A DNA stretch of 42,152 nt from Paraburkholderia sp. BL25I1N1 (GTDB lineage Bacteria > Pseudomonadota > Gammaproteobacteria > Burkholderiales > Burkholderiaceae). The notes under the pieces were generated by a model. It ran no database searches, was not told the origin of the DNA, and saw only the letters and a list, made by a program, of their open reading frames with translations. Where the stretch lies: NCBI RefSeq assembly GCF_003002025.1, contig NZ_PVZB01000043.1:1-42152 (forward strand), written 5' to 3'. The position numbers and the translations under genes are program-made. Each line of letters opens with the position of its first letter. The stretch's first letter is position 1. Shown piece after piece: positions 34,070 through 42,152 of this stretch.

Positions 34070-34411
34070 ACGACGAACTCCTTGTTTGTTGGAACCGGAG
34101 TGAACCACTGACCGGCAAATCCTCTCCCCGAACGCGCCTCGCCGATCGAACGGCGCATCAGATTGAATCAGGCATTCATCACGCTTTGGTGGGGATCAGG
34201 GGGCTCGTTGGCGGCAGGGGTCGTGCAGTCCGGTCTCACCTGATAGATTGCGGCGCCGCAGCGATAGCGTCTGTGCTTTACCGCACAAGACTCCCAAATC
34301 GCGTTATCCGAGATGTTGCCCACCAAATAGAAACAGCCCGCGGCTTGCAGGAAGCGCGCGGGCTGCGGGAGCGGGGGGTGCTACCCCAACACAGTAGTGT
34401 AATGGCTCAGG
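34070..34411. other. leader/promoter region of the wzc-wzy operon
   Basis: 342 bp that carry the terminator of the upstream hydrolase (34324-34365) and presumably the promoter of the kinase gene. No gene is supported here. Confidence 0.5.
34324..34365 (-). terminator. terminator behind the Tat-lipoprotein hydrolase
   Basis: CAGCCCGCG (34334-34342) pairs with CGCGGGCTG (34357-34365) across a 14-nt loop. On the minus strand it is followed by TTTCTATTT. It separates the hydrolase transcript from the kinase operon. Confidence 0.75.
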
Positions 34412-35866
34412 TCAGACCGGATTGGCGGCGACGAATTTCTTGAACGCCGAGTAGGACGGGTTTTTCGTGACGCCGTCCGCCTGTATGAGGCCGAAGTCAG
34501 GATCGATCAGGCAGTACATCTGGACCGACTGAATGTTGTACTGATCCTTGAGCGACCGGTACTCCGTCAGTGCCTCGGTTATGTAGCTAGCTTGCTGCGT
34601 CGGCGTAACCTGGCTTCCCTGCCAACCCCATTCCGTCAACCAGATTGGCAAGTTAAAGGAGTCCTTCAGAATCTGCAGCACATTCACGCAGGCGTTGTTT
34701 CGCCAACCGCAGGTGATATCGCCTGAACTCTGATACCAATGGAAAGTCGTGTAGTCCCAACGGACCGGGGCTGCACCCGAAACACCGTTGACGGAGCCAT
34801 CAGGCGTGATACCGCTCCAAAGCATCTGCAGGGCACGATAGGCAAGCGGGATACCAACGTTGACACCGCACTGGATCGTCGGATCGATTGCCTTCACACC
34901 GTCGATCATGCCTCGAATGACGCCGCGGAACGCCGGCCAGATCGCGGGACTATAGTTATTTGTATTGCTTCCGTCACCGTTCGCAACCAGACCGTCCGCA
35001 TCGAGTTCGTTGCCACACTCGATGTACTTAACAAGGCCTTTCAGCGGCTTGGCGATCGAGGCGCCAAGGTTGTAGCCTAACGTGTAGGCGGCCGATTCCG
35101 AACTGTTCTGGTTATAGGCGGTCGACCACACGTTAATACAGGGCATGATGGTCACGCCGCTGCCGGCGAACGCGCCGGTCAGTGCGTTGGCCACTGTTTG
35201 AGCCATGCCGGCATCCGCCACGTCCACGCGATAGTTCGTGACGCCGAGATCTTTGAGCAGTGCCAGTTGCGCAGCTGCCGACATGGTGTGGTAGATGCCG
35301 TCGGGCCACGCAAGGTGGCCATTCATGCCGTAGAACAGATTGCCCGAAGTCGACCCGGAACTTGCCCGGGTGACGTTGACGGTGATGGTCTGTGTGGTCT
35401 TAGTGCCGCCGGCCTGGCCAGCCGCGACCGAAAATGCGACCACGTCGATCTGGTGCGACCCCACGGACAATTTCGTCGTGTCAACCTGGACGGAAAATTT
35501 GCCGCTGCTCGGTGTGGTGTCGGGGCCGATCTTGGCAACCGTGGCGTGGTCATAAACGGCGACGTTGCGCCAGGTGGTGCCGGCCGTGCCGCTCACCGTG
35601 ATGGTGCCGGACACAGTCGCGTTCGCCGCAGGCGTGGTCACCGTGAAGCCGTTTGAGCCGGCCCTGTTGGCCACGGTGGCGTCGTTGGCCACCGCCGCAG
35701 GCGAATCGCCGCTTCCGCCGCCGCCGCACGCGGAAAGCGCAATCGACCCGGCGCCCGCGATGAGACCGGCGAGGAACTTCCTTCGAGGGACGGATTCATT
35801 AGGAATCAGGGAAGGGACGGACAGTGGAAGATGTTGCTGATTTTTCGGTCGGTTGGGTAAGGTCAT
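34412..35866 (-). CDS. Tat-exported lipoprotein glycoside hydrolase with Ig-like domain
   Basis: 484 residues. A twin-arginine leader (PRRKFLAGLIAGAGSIALSA, RR at 28-29) ends in the lipobox LSAC with Cys47, then a glycine/serine linker. Residues about 72-168 form a bacterial Ig-like domain (FTVTTPAANATVSGTITVSG). The rest is a clan A TIM barrel: acid/base Glu287 in YIECGNELD and nucleophile Glu412 in WLTEWGWQG. It probably trims or cuts the polysaccharide made by the adjacent system from the periplasmic side or at the outer membrane. Tat export with a lipobox is unusual for such an enzyme. It diverges from the second hydrolase gene and has its own terminator. The substrate is unknown. Confidence 0.83.
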   Translation of the reverse strand: MTLPNRPKNQQHLPLSVPSLIPNESVPRRKFLAGLIAGAGSIALSACGGGGSGDSPAAVANDATVANRAGSNGFTVTTPAANATVSGTITVSGTAGTTWRNVAVYDHATVAKIGPDTTPSSGKFSVQVDTTKLSVGSHQIDVVAFSVAAGQAGGTKTTQTITVNVTRASSGSTSGNLFYGMNGHLAWPDGIYHTMSAAAQLALLKDLGVTNYRVDVADAGMAQTVANALTGAFAGSGVTIMPCINVWSTAYNQNSSESAAYTLGYNLGASIAKPLKGLVKYIECGNELDADGLVANGDGSNTNNYSPAIWPAFRGVIRGMIDGVKAIDPTIQCGVNVGIPLAYRALQMLWSGITPDGSVNGVSGAAPVRWDYTTFHWYQSSGDITCGWRNNACVNVLQILKDSFNLPIWLTEWGWQGSQVTPTQQASYITEALTEYRSLKDQYNIQSVQMYCLIDPDFGLIQADGVTKNPSYSAFKKFVAANPV

Positions 35867-36662
35867 GAGTACAACTTACGCAGTTCGGTTGGGGATCGCA
35901 GTATATGTGCCCGACTTTTTCGTATGTTGTAACTGGATGTAAAAGCGCAGCAATAAGGCGAACTATCTCCAGACCAATGCGGAAAAGCAAATATCCGCAT
36001 TACGCGTATCGAAAAAGAGAACATATGTGCGCCACCGAACATACGAAGTGTTGCCCACGCGCACGGATAAAAAAATTATTTACCTATTAATTGGGGGTTC
36101 TCAAATCTTAATTTTTGTGCTCAATCCCTTTCTGCTACGGCTCCTGCGCCTCGTTTCCAGAGAAACGAATTGCAATAAAAAGATCAAATAGTGAGACCAA
36201 TTATTCATACAAATACGTTAATCGATGCTTGATTTTGTATGACGAATAACGTTTTGAATTAATAATCTCAAAAAGATGCCGACCCTTAAATAATTGACGG
36301 GTTTTCCATTAGTCACCATAGAAAATCTTTTAACCACGCCCATTCTGAAGTCCATTGCGAATTCCGCTCGCAAACGTTCAAGTTCTCGTCAGACGTTTGA
36401 TTGATTCTCCAGATGAAATACCGATCGCGGACGTGATCTGGCACGCGTGAGCAACACGCTGTGGTTCAAACGCACGCTCGGCGGTGAATGCTGCGAAAGT
36501 TCGATGTCGTACTGACGAGCGGCCCAGCGCACCCTATCTTGGGTCTGCCCGCCGCGAAAGATGCGGTGCCCCGCGTTCTCCCCAGGTGCCGCAGCACCCG
36601 CCTCTTCGCTCGTCAAACCGACCGGGCCATTTTTCATCAGCGATTCAACGAGGATTGATCCG
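35867..36662. promoter_or_regulatory. AT-rich divergent control region with several dyads
   Basis: About 800 bp between the two hydrolase starts, clearly richer in A+T than the rest of the window. It contains a 24-bp dyad ATGCGGA-N10-TCCGCAT (35977-36000), a 10-bp inverted pair TTCGTATGTT (35919-35928) and AACATACGAA (36038-36047), and a direct repeat ATATGTGC (35903-35910 and 36023-36030). No gene is supported inside. Such regions commonly bind silencers such as H-NS/MvaT-like proteins and regulators of exopolysaccharide genes. Confidence 0.55.
35977..36000. repeat. 24-bp dyad, operator candidate
   Basis: ATGCGGA and TCCGCAT, 7-bp perfect arms around 10 AT-rich bases, about 110 bp upstream of the Tat-lipoprotein gene and 660 bp upstream of the second hydrolase. 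The size and symmetry suit a dimeric regulator. Confidence 0.5.
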
Positions 36663-38351
36663 ATGCCGACGATTCATCGCCGCCGCAGCCTGTTCAGATC
36701 ACGCATATCCTGGCGCACTGCGCTGGCCGCACTGGTGTTTCTGGCTTTCTCAGGCGGCTCATACGCGCAGGTGACGCTGCAACTGGTCAACCCGCCGGGC
36801 TCGCAAGTCAACCTGACAAGCGGAAAGAAGACCCTCCAGTTCAAGGTCCTGTCGCCGGCCCGTTTGCGCGCAGCGAAAATGACAGTCGGCGTTTATTCCT
36901 ACGACAGCGACGGCAAGGCCGCGCCCGCGCCACTCGCCTCGTACGAGAAAAGCGTCGGCAGCATGGAGGGTGGCAAGACTATCGACATCGAGGTACTGAT
37001 CCCGCGTTCCGGTCTATACCGTGTCGACGCAACCTTGAAATCACCGGATGGGGAAATCCTCGGCAAGACCACGAGCACGCTGGCTGTCGTCACGAAACGC
37101 GACGAGGTCGGCCCTTCCGACTTCGGGGTCGGCACGCACTTCGCTCAACGCGTCACACCACCTGCATCGGTGCTACTGCCGCTCGTCAAGCAGGCTGGGT
37201 TTTCGTGGATTCGGGACGACCTCTATTGGGCGGCAATCGAGAAAAAGCCCGGTGTGTTCAAATTTCCCAAGAGCTATGACGCCTACCTGGCGTTGAGCAA
37301 ACGGCTCGGCATTTCGACTGTAATCGTACTTGGCGGCGGTAACGCTGATGCCTACCCTGCCCTGTTTCCGAAATCGGACTTTCCATTTTCACCTGATGCC
37401 CGTGCGCGCTTTGCAGCTTACGTCGATGCAGTGGTGGCGCGATACGGCGACGACACTGTGGCTGAACCCTACGGCGGAACAGTTAGCCATTGGGAAGTGT
37501 GGAATGAGCCTGACTTTAGCAAGATCAGCTACGCCGCCTATCTTGCCCTGCTGTGGGAAACGTTCGGCGCGATTAAAGATGTGGATCCCAACGCATCGGT
37601 GATTTCTTGCGGCGGCGGCGGCTCGGGCGGCGGCCCCGGCGGCGACTGTGTGGTCGGCCTGCTCAAGGAAGGAGGACTAAACGACCAGACGGGCTTTAGC
37701 GTCCATCCATATATGTCGCCGAATACGCCAGAAAAGGGTTACCGAACCGTAGACGCACCAATCGACGCGGTGAGCATCCCCACAGTGTGGCCCTATCTGA
37801 AGGACTTTATCGCCGACCGGGTGAAAACAGACGGCCGACCTCTGCAAGTTTGGGTGACGGAGATGGGCTGGCCCGTCAATCCCAAGGAACCGGGGCAGGA
37901 CGAGGCCATGCAAGCGGCCAATCTGGTGCGCAGCTATTTGTTGTCACGACGCTATGGCACGGTTCGCGTCCTGTTCTGGTATGACTTTGTCGATGACGGC
38001 ACCGACCCATACAACATCGAACATAACTTCGGGTTGCTGCATTACGACCTGACACCGAAACCGGCATTCGTCGCGGCATCCGTATTAAGCAGCACAGTTG
38101 GCAAGCGACCGTGGGTGAAGGCGTTCATCGACTCGGAGAACGTCAAGGCATATCAATACGGAACCGACGATCCGGTTATCGCCGGTTGGACCGTCGACGG
38201 CAAGCAACATGATGCGGTCGTGAGCCTGCCGCCGGGAAAATACATACTGCGCGATTGGCAAGGTGTCGATACGCCTGTGTCGATTAGTGCTCAAGTCTTT
38301 CATTGGCGAGTGGGCTCAATTCCCCGCTACCTCATACCAGAACGACGCTAG
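36663..38351 (+). CDS. secreted glycoside hydrolase, GH39/PslG-like
   Basis: 562 residues. A Sec signal peptide (TALAALVFLAFSGGSYA) is cleaved near residue 35. A beta-sandwich-type domain covers about 36-145 (VTLQLVNPPGSQVNLTSGKK). A TIM barrel follows: DFGVGTHFAQ at the entry, acid/base Glu282 in HWEVWNEPDF and nucleophile Glu400 in VWVTEMGWP, and a C-terminal beta domain. The layout resembles PslG of Pseudomonas aeruginosa, an endoglycosidase of the Psl exopolysaccharide system. The start at 36663 has GAGG upstream and gives a proper signal peptide. It is transcribed away from the kinase/polymerase operon, across the shared control region with the other hydrolase. The substrate is inferred only. 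Confidence 0.85.
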   Translation: MPTIHRRRSLFRSRISWRTALAALVFLAFSGGSYAQVTLQLVNPPGSQVNLTSGKKTLQFKVLSPARLRAAKMTVGVYSYDSDGKAAPAPLASYEKSVGSMEGGKTIDIEVLIPRSGLYRVDATLKSPDGEILGKTTSTLAVVTKRDEVGPSDFGVGTHFAQRVTPPASVLLPLVKQAGFSWIRDDLYWAAIEKKPGVFKFPKSYDAYLALSKRLGISTVIVLGGGNADAYPALFPKSDFPFSPDARARFAAYVDAVVARYGDDTVAEPYGGTVSHWEVWNEPDFSKISYAAYLALLWETFGAIKDVDPNASVISCGGGGSGGGPGGDCVVGLLKEGGLNDQTGFSVHPYMSPNTPEKGYRTVDAPIDAVSIPTVWPYLKDFIADRVKTDGRPLQVWVTEMGWPVNPKEPGQDEAMQAANLVRSYLLSRRYGTVRVLFWYDFVDDGTDPYNIEHNFGLLHYDLTPKPAFVAASVLSSTVGKRPWVKAFIDSENVKAYQYGTDDPVIAGWTVDGKQHDAVVSLPPGKYILRDWQGVDTPVSISAQVFHWRVGSIPRYLIPERR

Positions 38352-38375
38352 CGTCGGCGCGACGGGAGCGACTAT

Positions 38376-38792
38376 TCACGTCGTGCTCCGCGGCTCCTGA
38401 ATCATCTTCCACCCATTACCGGCGGGGTCGCGAAACCCAGCGTCGACGCTGCCATAGCGGTCCACCGGTTCCTGGGTGAATTCCACGCCACTTTCCTTTA
38501 GCCGGGCATAGCTCGCGCGGCAATCGGACACCAGCAGGACGAGTGGCGGCATGGCGCCCTTCGCGACCATCGCGCGCAGAGTCTGCGCGGTGGCATCGTC
38601 GTGAATGGGCGGACCGGGTCTGAATAGCCCGAGCTGGAACGAAGGCTGGTCCGGATGCTGGACTGTCAGCCACCGGTAGGCGCCGTTCACCACGTCCGTA
38701 TGCACGCGGAATCCGAGTTTGCCGACGTAGAATTCCAGCGCTTCGTCCTGATCGTCGACGTACACGCCCACCACACTGATACCCTGGTTCAT
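38376..38792 (-). CDS. VOC family (glyoxalase/bleomycin-resistance fold) protein
   Basis: 138 residues of the vicinal-oxygen-chelate superfamily. VGVYVDDQDEALEFYVGKLGFRV opens the first beta-alpha-beta repeat, and GVEFTQEPVDRYGSVDAGFRDP-type sequence closes the second, as in many small VOC proteins annotated as glyoxalase or extradiol dioxygenase-like. AAGGAGGTGTC is a near-ideal ribosome site. The start overlaps the stop of the AraC gene by ATGA, so the two are translationally coupled. The substrate is unknown. Confidence 0.92.
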   Translation of the reverse strand: MNQGISVVGVYVDDQDEALEFYVGKLGFRVHTDVVNGAYRWLTVQHPDQPSFQLGLFRPGPPIHDDATAQTLRAMVAKGAMPPLVLLVSDCRASYARLKESGVEFTQEPVDRYGSVDAGFRDPAGNGWKMIQEPRSTT

Positions 38793-39328
38793 GACACCTC
38801 CTTGGTTGATGGCCGCAATGTACCTTTGGCGGCACGGCGGCGCTTCTCCAAAACTGCGATGGTGAGATCGGGACGTTGAGCGGCCTTCAGAACGCAAGCG
38901 GGTACGCGATCGATCTGCTGCATGGCGGCCTGCGCCTCCCGGCGCATGGCGCTCGGGCTCCGACCGTTAATGTCGCGGAAGATGCGGCCAAAGGTGCCGA
39001 GGCTCTCCCAGCCGGTGGCGAAGGCAATTTCCGTAATGCTGAGCGCAGTGTCGCGCAGCAGGGTATTGGCTTGCTCGATGCGCCGCGTCAGCAGGTAGCG
39101 ATGCGGCGGGATGCCGAAGGCCTGCTTGAACGAGCGCGCGAAATGGGCCTCGGACACGCCACTGACCGCAGCCAATCGTTCGACAGGCCAGGCCTCGTGC
39201 GAAGCAGCGTCCATTCGGTCTTTGGCGCGCAGCAGGCGACGCAACAGCGCCGGTGCCTGCAACGTGTCGATACCCGACGGCGCCGGAGACGAGGTGTATG
39301 GTTGTTTAGGTTCGGCCATGAGCGTCAT
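38789..39328 (-). CDS. AraC family transcriptional regulator (helix-turn-helix domain only)
   Basis: 179 residues, mostly the AraC DNA-binding unit: VERLAAVSGVSEAHFARSFK, IPPHRYLLTRRIEQA, LSITEIAFATGWESLGTFGR and RDINGRSPSAMRRE. Only about 40 residues precede the first helix-turn-helix, so there is no sensor domain. The C-terminal 40 residues are basic. Start at 39328 or at the Met three codons on; neither has a strong ribosome site. It overlaps the VOC gene by 4 nt, a pairing common in Burkholderia. It probably controls its own operon. Confidence 0.93.
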   Translation of the reverse strand: MTLMAEPKQPYTSSPAPSGIDTLQAPALLRRLLRAKDRMDAASHEAWPVERLAAVSGVSEAHFARSFKQAFGIPPHRYLLTRRIEQANTLLRDTALSITEIAFATGWESLGTFGRIFRDINGRSPSAMRREAQAAMQQIDRVPACVLKAAQRPDLTIAVLEKRRRAAKGTLRPSTKEVS

Positions 39329-39527
39329 TCTGTCGCCATCCTTCGTTGCGAGCGCGGTGCACGGTCAATTTTAGCGCGCCGGACTCCCAGCAGCCGGCTT
39401 TCGGCGCGTGCGGCGGCCGTCGGCCTTTGCCAGGACACGCCTTTGCGCAGCTTCGGTCGTCATCGCATTCCGCGCGGGACCGACCGACCTCAAAATTACA
39501 CACCGCTGCATTACTATGGATAGCTGA

Positions 39528-39998
39528 ATGACAACGCGAGAACAATCCATGAACGCATCGGCTATCTCTGCCCTGGCTGCCCTTGTCGGTGCCGCGATCG
39601 GCGGCTTGACTTCGGTTCTCGCCTCCTGGCTGACCCAACGCACCCAGGTTCGCGCGGAGTGGCTAGCGCATGATCTCGCGTGGCGGCAGGAACTGTACAA
39701 AGCGTTCATCGAGCAAGCGACGAATTGCTATGTGCACGCGCTGCAACACAAGGAACCCGATCTCGCCGGCCTGGGCAACCTCTACGCGGAGATCAGCCGC
39801 ATGCGCCTCCGGTCGTCCCTCGAAGTCGCGGACGAAGCCGACGTGATCGGACGCAAGATCGTGGACACCTATCTCGCGCCAGACAAGTCTTTCATCGAGA
39901 TTCGCGAGATGCTCGCGGATGGCTCGATCGACATTCTCGGCAAGTTCGGCGACGTGTGCCGCGCGGAATTCGCATCGCTGCGATCACAACAGCTCTGA
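39528..39998 (+). CDS. membrane-anchored hypothetical protein
   Basis: 156 residues (149 if the ATG at 39549 is used). One N-terminal membrane segment (ALAALVGAAIGGLTSVLASW) is followed by a cytoplasmic or periplasmic helical domain of about 115 residues with SFIEIREMLADGSIDILGKF near the end. Small proteins with this layout occur widely in proteobacteria without known function. The frame is intact with ordinary codon use, and it converges with the NodT gene (stops 19 nt apart). Confidence 0.75.
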   Translation: MTTREQSMNASAISALAALVGAAIGGLTSVLASWLTQRTQVRAEWLAHDLAWRQELYKAFIEQATNCYVHALQHKEPDLAGLGNLYAEISRMRLRSSLEVADEADVIGRKIVDTYLAPDKSFIEIREMLADGSIDILGKFGDVCRAEFASLRSQQL

Positions 39999-40016
39999 GC
40001 GGCATAGCCGCACCGT

Positions 40017-41504
40017 TCAGCGTGGCTTCAGTTCAACAGGCGGATCAGCGCGATACCCGCCGCCGAGCGCCTTCGTCAAAGCAATTTCCTGACTGAGCAC
40101 TTGACCGTTGAGCGTAAGCAGGGCGACCTGTTCCGCGATCACCGGCTGGCGCGCTTCGAGCGCCGCGAGCCGGCTCGTGAGTCCGCGTTGATAGTAAGCC
40201 TCAACACTGTCCCTCGTGAATGTAACCGATTCGATCCGCTGCTTCTGCAAAGTCTTCTGCGCATCGAGAGACTGCAGACGACTACCCGTCTGCGCGACAT
40301 CGCGTACGGCGTTGAGAACGGCCTGGTTGTACTGCTCGATCAGCAGGTTGCTCCCCTCGCGCGCGCCGCTCAGGTTCGCATTGAGCCGGCCGCCGTCGAA
40401 GATCGGCAGATACAGGCCCGGAATCAGGTTGATCTGCTGGCTTGCATGCGTGAAGAGATCGGCGAGGTGCAAAGCGTTGAAGCCGAAAAATGCCTTGATG
40501 TCGAAGCTCGGATAAAACGCCGCCTTTGCCGCATCGATCTTGTCGAACGACGCCTCGACATACCATCGCATTGCCTGCAGATCGGGCCGCCGGGCCAGCA
40601 GCTCGTACGACAGCGTCGCCGGCAAGGCCGCCTGCGAACGTGGCAGCGCGACGGGTTCGATCGTGGGCAGCCCAGCGGGTCCGGCGCCGACCAGTGCCCG
40701 CATCGATTCGCGAAGTTGCTTGATCTGCCCTTGTGCCGACACGATCTGCTGCTCGATGGCCAACTGCTGCGCGCGTGCTTCTTCGAGCAGGGTGCGGGCT
40801 TCGAGGCCGCGCGCCGCACGCGCTTCGTGTGCTTGCACCGCGAACGCCGCGACCTCATGCGAGTCGCTCAGCAGATCGATCAGCTGATAAGTCGTTTGAA
40901 TACCGTAGTAAAGCTGCGCGACATCCGTCGAGATTTCGAGTTCGACAGCGGATGTCTCGGCGAGCCGCGCATTGCTCACACCCAGCGACGCGGCGACCTC
41001 CGCGCGTTGCTTGCCCCAGATGTCGATATCCATGCTTGCACCCAGTCCAACGACGCCCTCCGTGTACCACGGCCCGGTCAGCCCCGCAGCCGGTTCGTTC
41101 TTCGCGAACGGGCCGAGAAAACCGTTCGCGGAAATATGCTCGCGATCCAGCGACGCCAGCGCGGCCACCTGAAGGTTGGATCCTGCTTTGGTCAGTTCCA
41201 CGTCCGACTTCGCCTGTGCGACGCGCGTGCGCGCGATCACCATCGTCGGCGCGTCGGCGAGCGCCTGATCGATCAGCGCGTCGAGTTGCGCGTCGTGATA
41301 GCGCGTCCACCAGCGCGCAGCGGGCCAGCCGTCGCGTGCGAGATGGATGTCGTCCGCGAGATTGATCTGCTCGGGCGCGATCTCGGAATGGGGCGTGCCG
41401 TTGTGATGAATCAGCGCGCAACCCGACAGCAGTGACGATAGCCACGCGAGGCATAACGCGCGGCGACGCCATCGCCGATCGCACAAAACCGGTCGCGCCT
41501 TCAT
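40017..41504 (-). CDS. outer-membrane efflux lipoprotein, NodT family
   Basis: 495-residue TolC-like outer-membrane channel of a tripartite efflux pump. The signal ends in the lipobox LLSGC (lipidated Cys). WWTRYHDAQLDALIDQALA, DIDIWGKQRAEVAAS, RRPDLQAMRWYVEASFDKIDAAKAAFYPS and GLYLPIFDGGRLNANL mark the two OEP repeats. Its start overlaps the FUSC-family stop by ATGA, so the two are translationally coupled. Together they probably export aromatic carboxylic acids or similar compounds, with a membrane-fusion partner beyond the edge. Confidence 0.95.
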   Translation of the reverse strand: MKARPVLCDRRWRRRALCLAWLSSLLSGCALIHHNGTPHSEIAPEQINLADDIHLARDGWPAARWWTRYHDAQLDALIDQALADAPTMVIARTRVAQAKSDVELTKAGSNLQVAALASLDREHISANGFLGPFAKNEPAAGLTGPWYTEGVVGLGASMDIDIWGKQRAEVAASLGVSNARLAETSAVELEISTDVAQLYYGIQTTYQLIDLLSDSHEVAAFAVQAHEARAARGLEARTLLEEARAQQLAIEQQIVSAQGQIKQLRESMRALVGAGPAGLPTIEPVALPRSQAALPATLSYELLARRPDLQAMRWYVEASFDKIDAAKAAFYPSFDIKAFFGFNALHLADLFTHASQQINLIPGLYLPIFDGGRLNANLSGAREGSNLLIEQYNQAVLNAVRDVAQTGSRLQSLDAQKTLQKQRIESVTFTRDSVEAYYQRGLTSRLAALEARQPVIAEQVALLTLNGQVLSQEIALTKALGGGYRADPPVELKPR

Positions 41505-42152
41505 GCTCGTACCGCCGCTGATGCGTGCGCCGCGACCGGCGCCTCGATGCGCCAGTCCGGCAAGCCCGTGATCTGCCGTAACAGTTCGTCCGCTGCGGTG
41601 ATGATCGACTGATCGGCAGGCAGAGCCGGTTCGCCCGCTTGCGCAGCGATCTCGATACGGCGCGGTGCGCGCGCATCGGGTGGGTTGGCCGCTAGCTCAT
41701 CCGCGTACCGGTTGAGTTCGGTGCCGGCTTGTTGCTGGGCTGCGCGCACTACGTCGATCGTGTGTGGGCTCGCCAAGTCCGCCTGCGCCACCAACGTGTT
41801 GCGCAGCGCGTCGGCCGCCAGCATGATCTCGCGCCCCTGCGCGAGGACCGTTTGCGCGCGCAGTGTCAGTTGCGACTGCTCACTTTCCTGCCAGCCCGGT
41901 TCGAGCGCGACACGCGAGAGCGTCGTCTCGCAATCGGTCAGCACGGCCCACGCCTGCAACTGCCGCTGAGCATAAGGCAACTCATCTGCCTGCTCTTCGC
42001 CGACCTGCGGCGGGCGCACCTGTGCGGCGATCGCGCGCAACAGGGTAGCGAGCTTCAGCCGCAGCACGTCGCCCTCGCCCTCGCGCCAGAACGACATCTG
42101 CACGAACGTCGCCACACCGACGCCCAGCAGAATGCCGACCAGCCGGTCGCGT
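41501..42152 (-). CDS. FUSC/AaeB-type inner-membrane efflux protein, 5' part missing
   Basis: The last 216 codons of a larger gene; the frame continues through the right edge. It enters with DRLVGILLGVGVATFVQMSF, the end of the C-terminal membrane bundle of FUSC (fusaric acid resistance/AaeB-like) transporters, followed by a helical cytoplasmic tail rich in Ala, Gln and Glu. AaeB-type proteins export p-hydroxybenzoate or fusaric acid. A GTG at 42115 can look like a start, but the membrane segment upstream shows it is internal. Coupled by ATGA to the NodT gene. Confidence 0.82.
   Translation of the reverse strand, partial: RDRLVGILLGVGVATFVQMSFWREGEGDVLRLKLATLLRAIAAQVRPPQVGEEQADELPYAQRQLQAWAVLTDCETTLSRVALEPGWQESEQSQLTLRAQTVLAQGREIMLAADALRNTLVAQADLASPHTIDVVRAAQQQAGTELNRYADELAANPPDARAPRRIEIAAQAGEPALPADQSIITAADELLRQITGLPDWRIEAPVAAHASAAVRA

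Noticed and set aside
36414..36637. Minus-strand frame upstream of the GH39-like gene
   Set aside because: Lies in the leader region, with no ribosome site or recognisable protein features.
1..42152. CRISPR array, prophage, integrase or attachment sites
   Set aside because: No regularly spaced repeats, phage structural genes, integrase or tRNA-flanked direct repeats were found.

Overview
The window looks like chromosomal DNA of a high-GC betaproteobacterium of the Burkholderia/Paraburkholderia type. Reasons: the gene order apaH beside deoxysugar genes that open an O-antigen cluster; the block yqgE-ruvX-pyrR-pyrB-pseudo-pyrC-plsC; rubredoxin beside thiD; groES-groEL behind a CIRCE operator; DUF4148 and OmpC-type porin genes; and a NodT/FUSC efflux pair. 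This placement rests on recognised protein sequences and gene order, not on a database search.

Left third (1-13.9 kb), core genome. On the minus strand lie the start of an O-antigen sugar cluster (rmd-like, then rmlB cut by the left edge). apaH is divergent from it. A long minus-strand run follows, read right to left: a FimL/ChpA-N-like protein, yqgE, ruvX, pyrR, pyrB, a pyrC homologue lacking its metal ligands, and plsC. yqgE, ruvX and pyrR overlap by 4 and 14 nt. A rubredoxin gene and a divergent thiD-like gene follow. A bidirectional terminator separates thiD from groESL, which has a perfect CIRCE operator over a sigma70-like promoter.

Middle (13.9-30.2 kb), accessory. Two GNAT acetyltransferases sit in gene-poor DNA. 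A chemoreceptor gene ends in a CheR-type pentapeptide and is followed by a frameshifted, truncated cheW remnant. Next come an uptake/catabolic module (porin, MFS transporter, DHDPS-family aldolase, divergent LysR regulator), a DUF4148 protein, and a sugar-linked module (AraC regulator, DUF1479 oxygenase, sugar-binding protein with no permease genes). A RAYT-like transposase homologue has lost its HUH histidines. The block ends with a two-gene operon of unknown function directly behind two perfect tandem LexA (SOS) boxes.

Right third (30.2-42.2 kb). A small exopolysaccharide locus holds a Wzc-type tyrosine kinase, a Wzy-like polymerase and two differently exported glycoside hydrolases, with no glycosyltransferases and no Wza in view. 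The two hydrolases diverge from an AT-rich control region of about 800 bp rich in dyads. Then come an AraC/VOC translationally coupled pair, a membrane-anchored hypothetical protein, a NodT-type outer-membrane factor and the end of a FUSC-family efflux gene cut by the right edge.

Best candidates for something undescribed are the LexA-boxed pair at 29.4-30.2 kb and the compact Wzc/Wzy/two-hydrolase locus.
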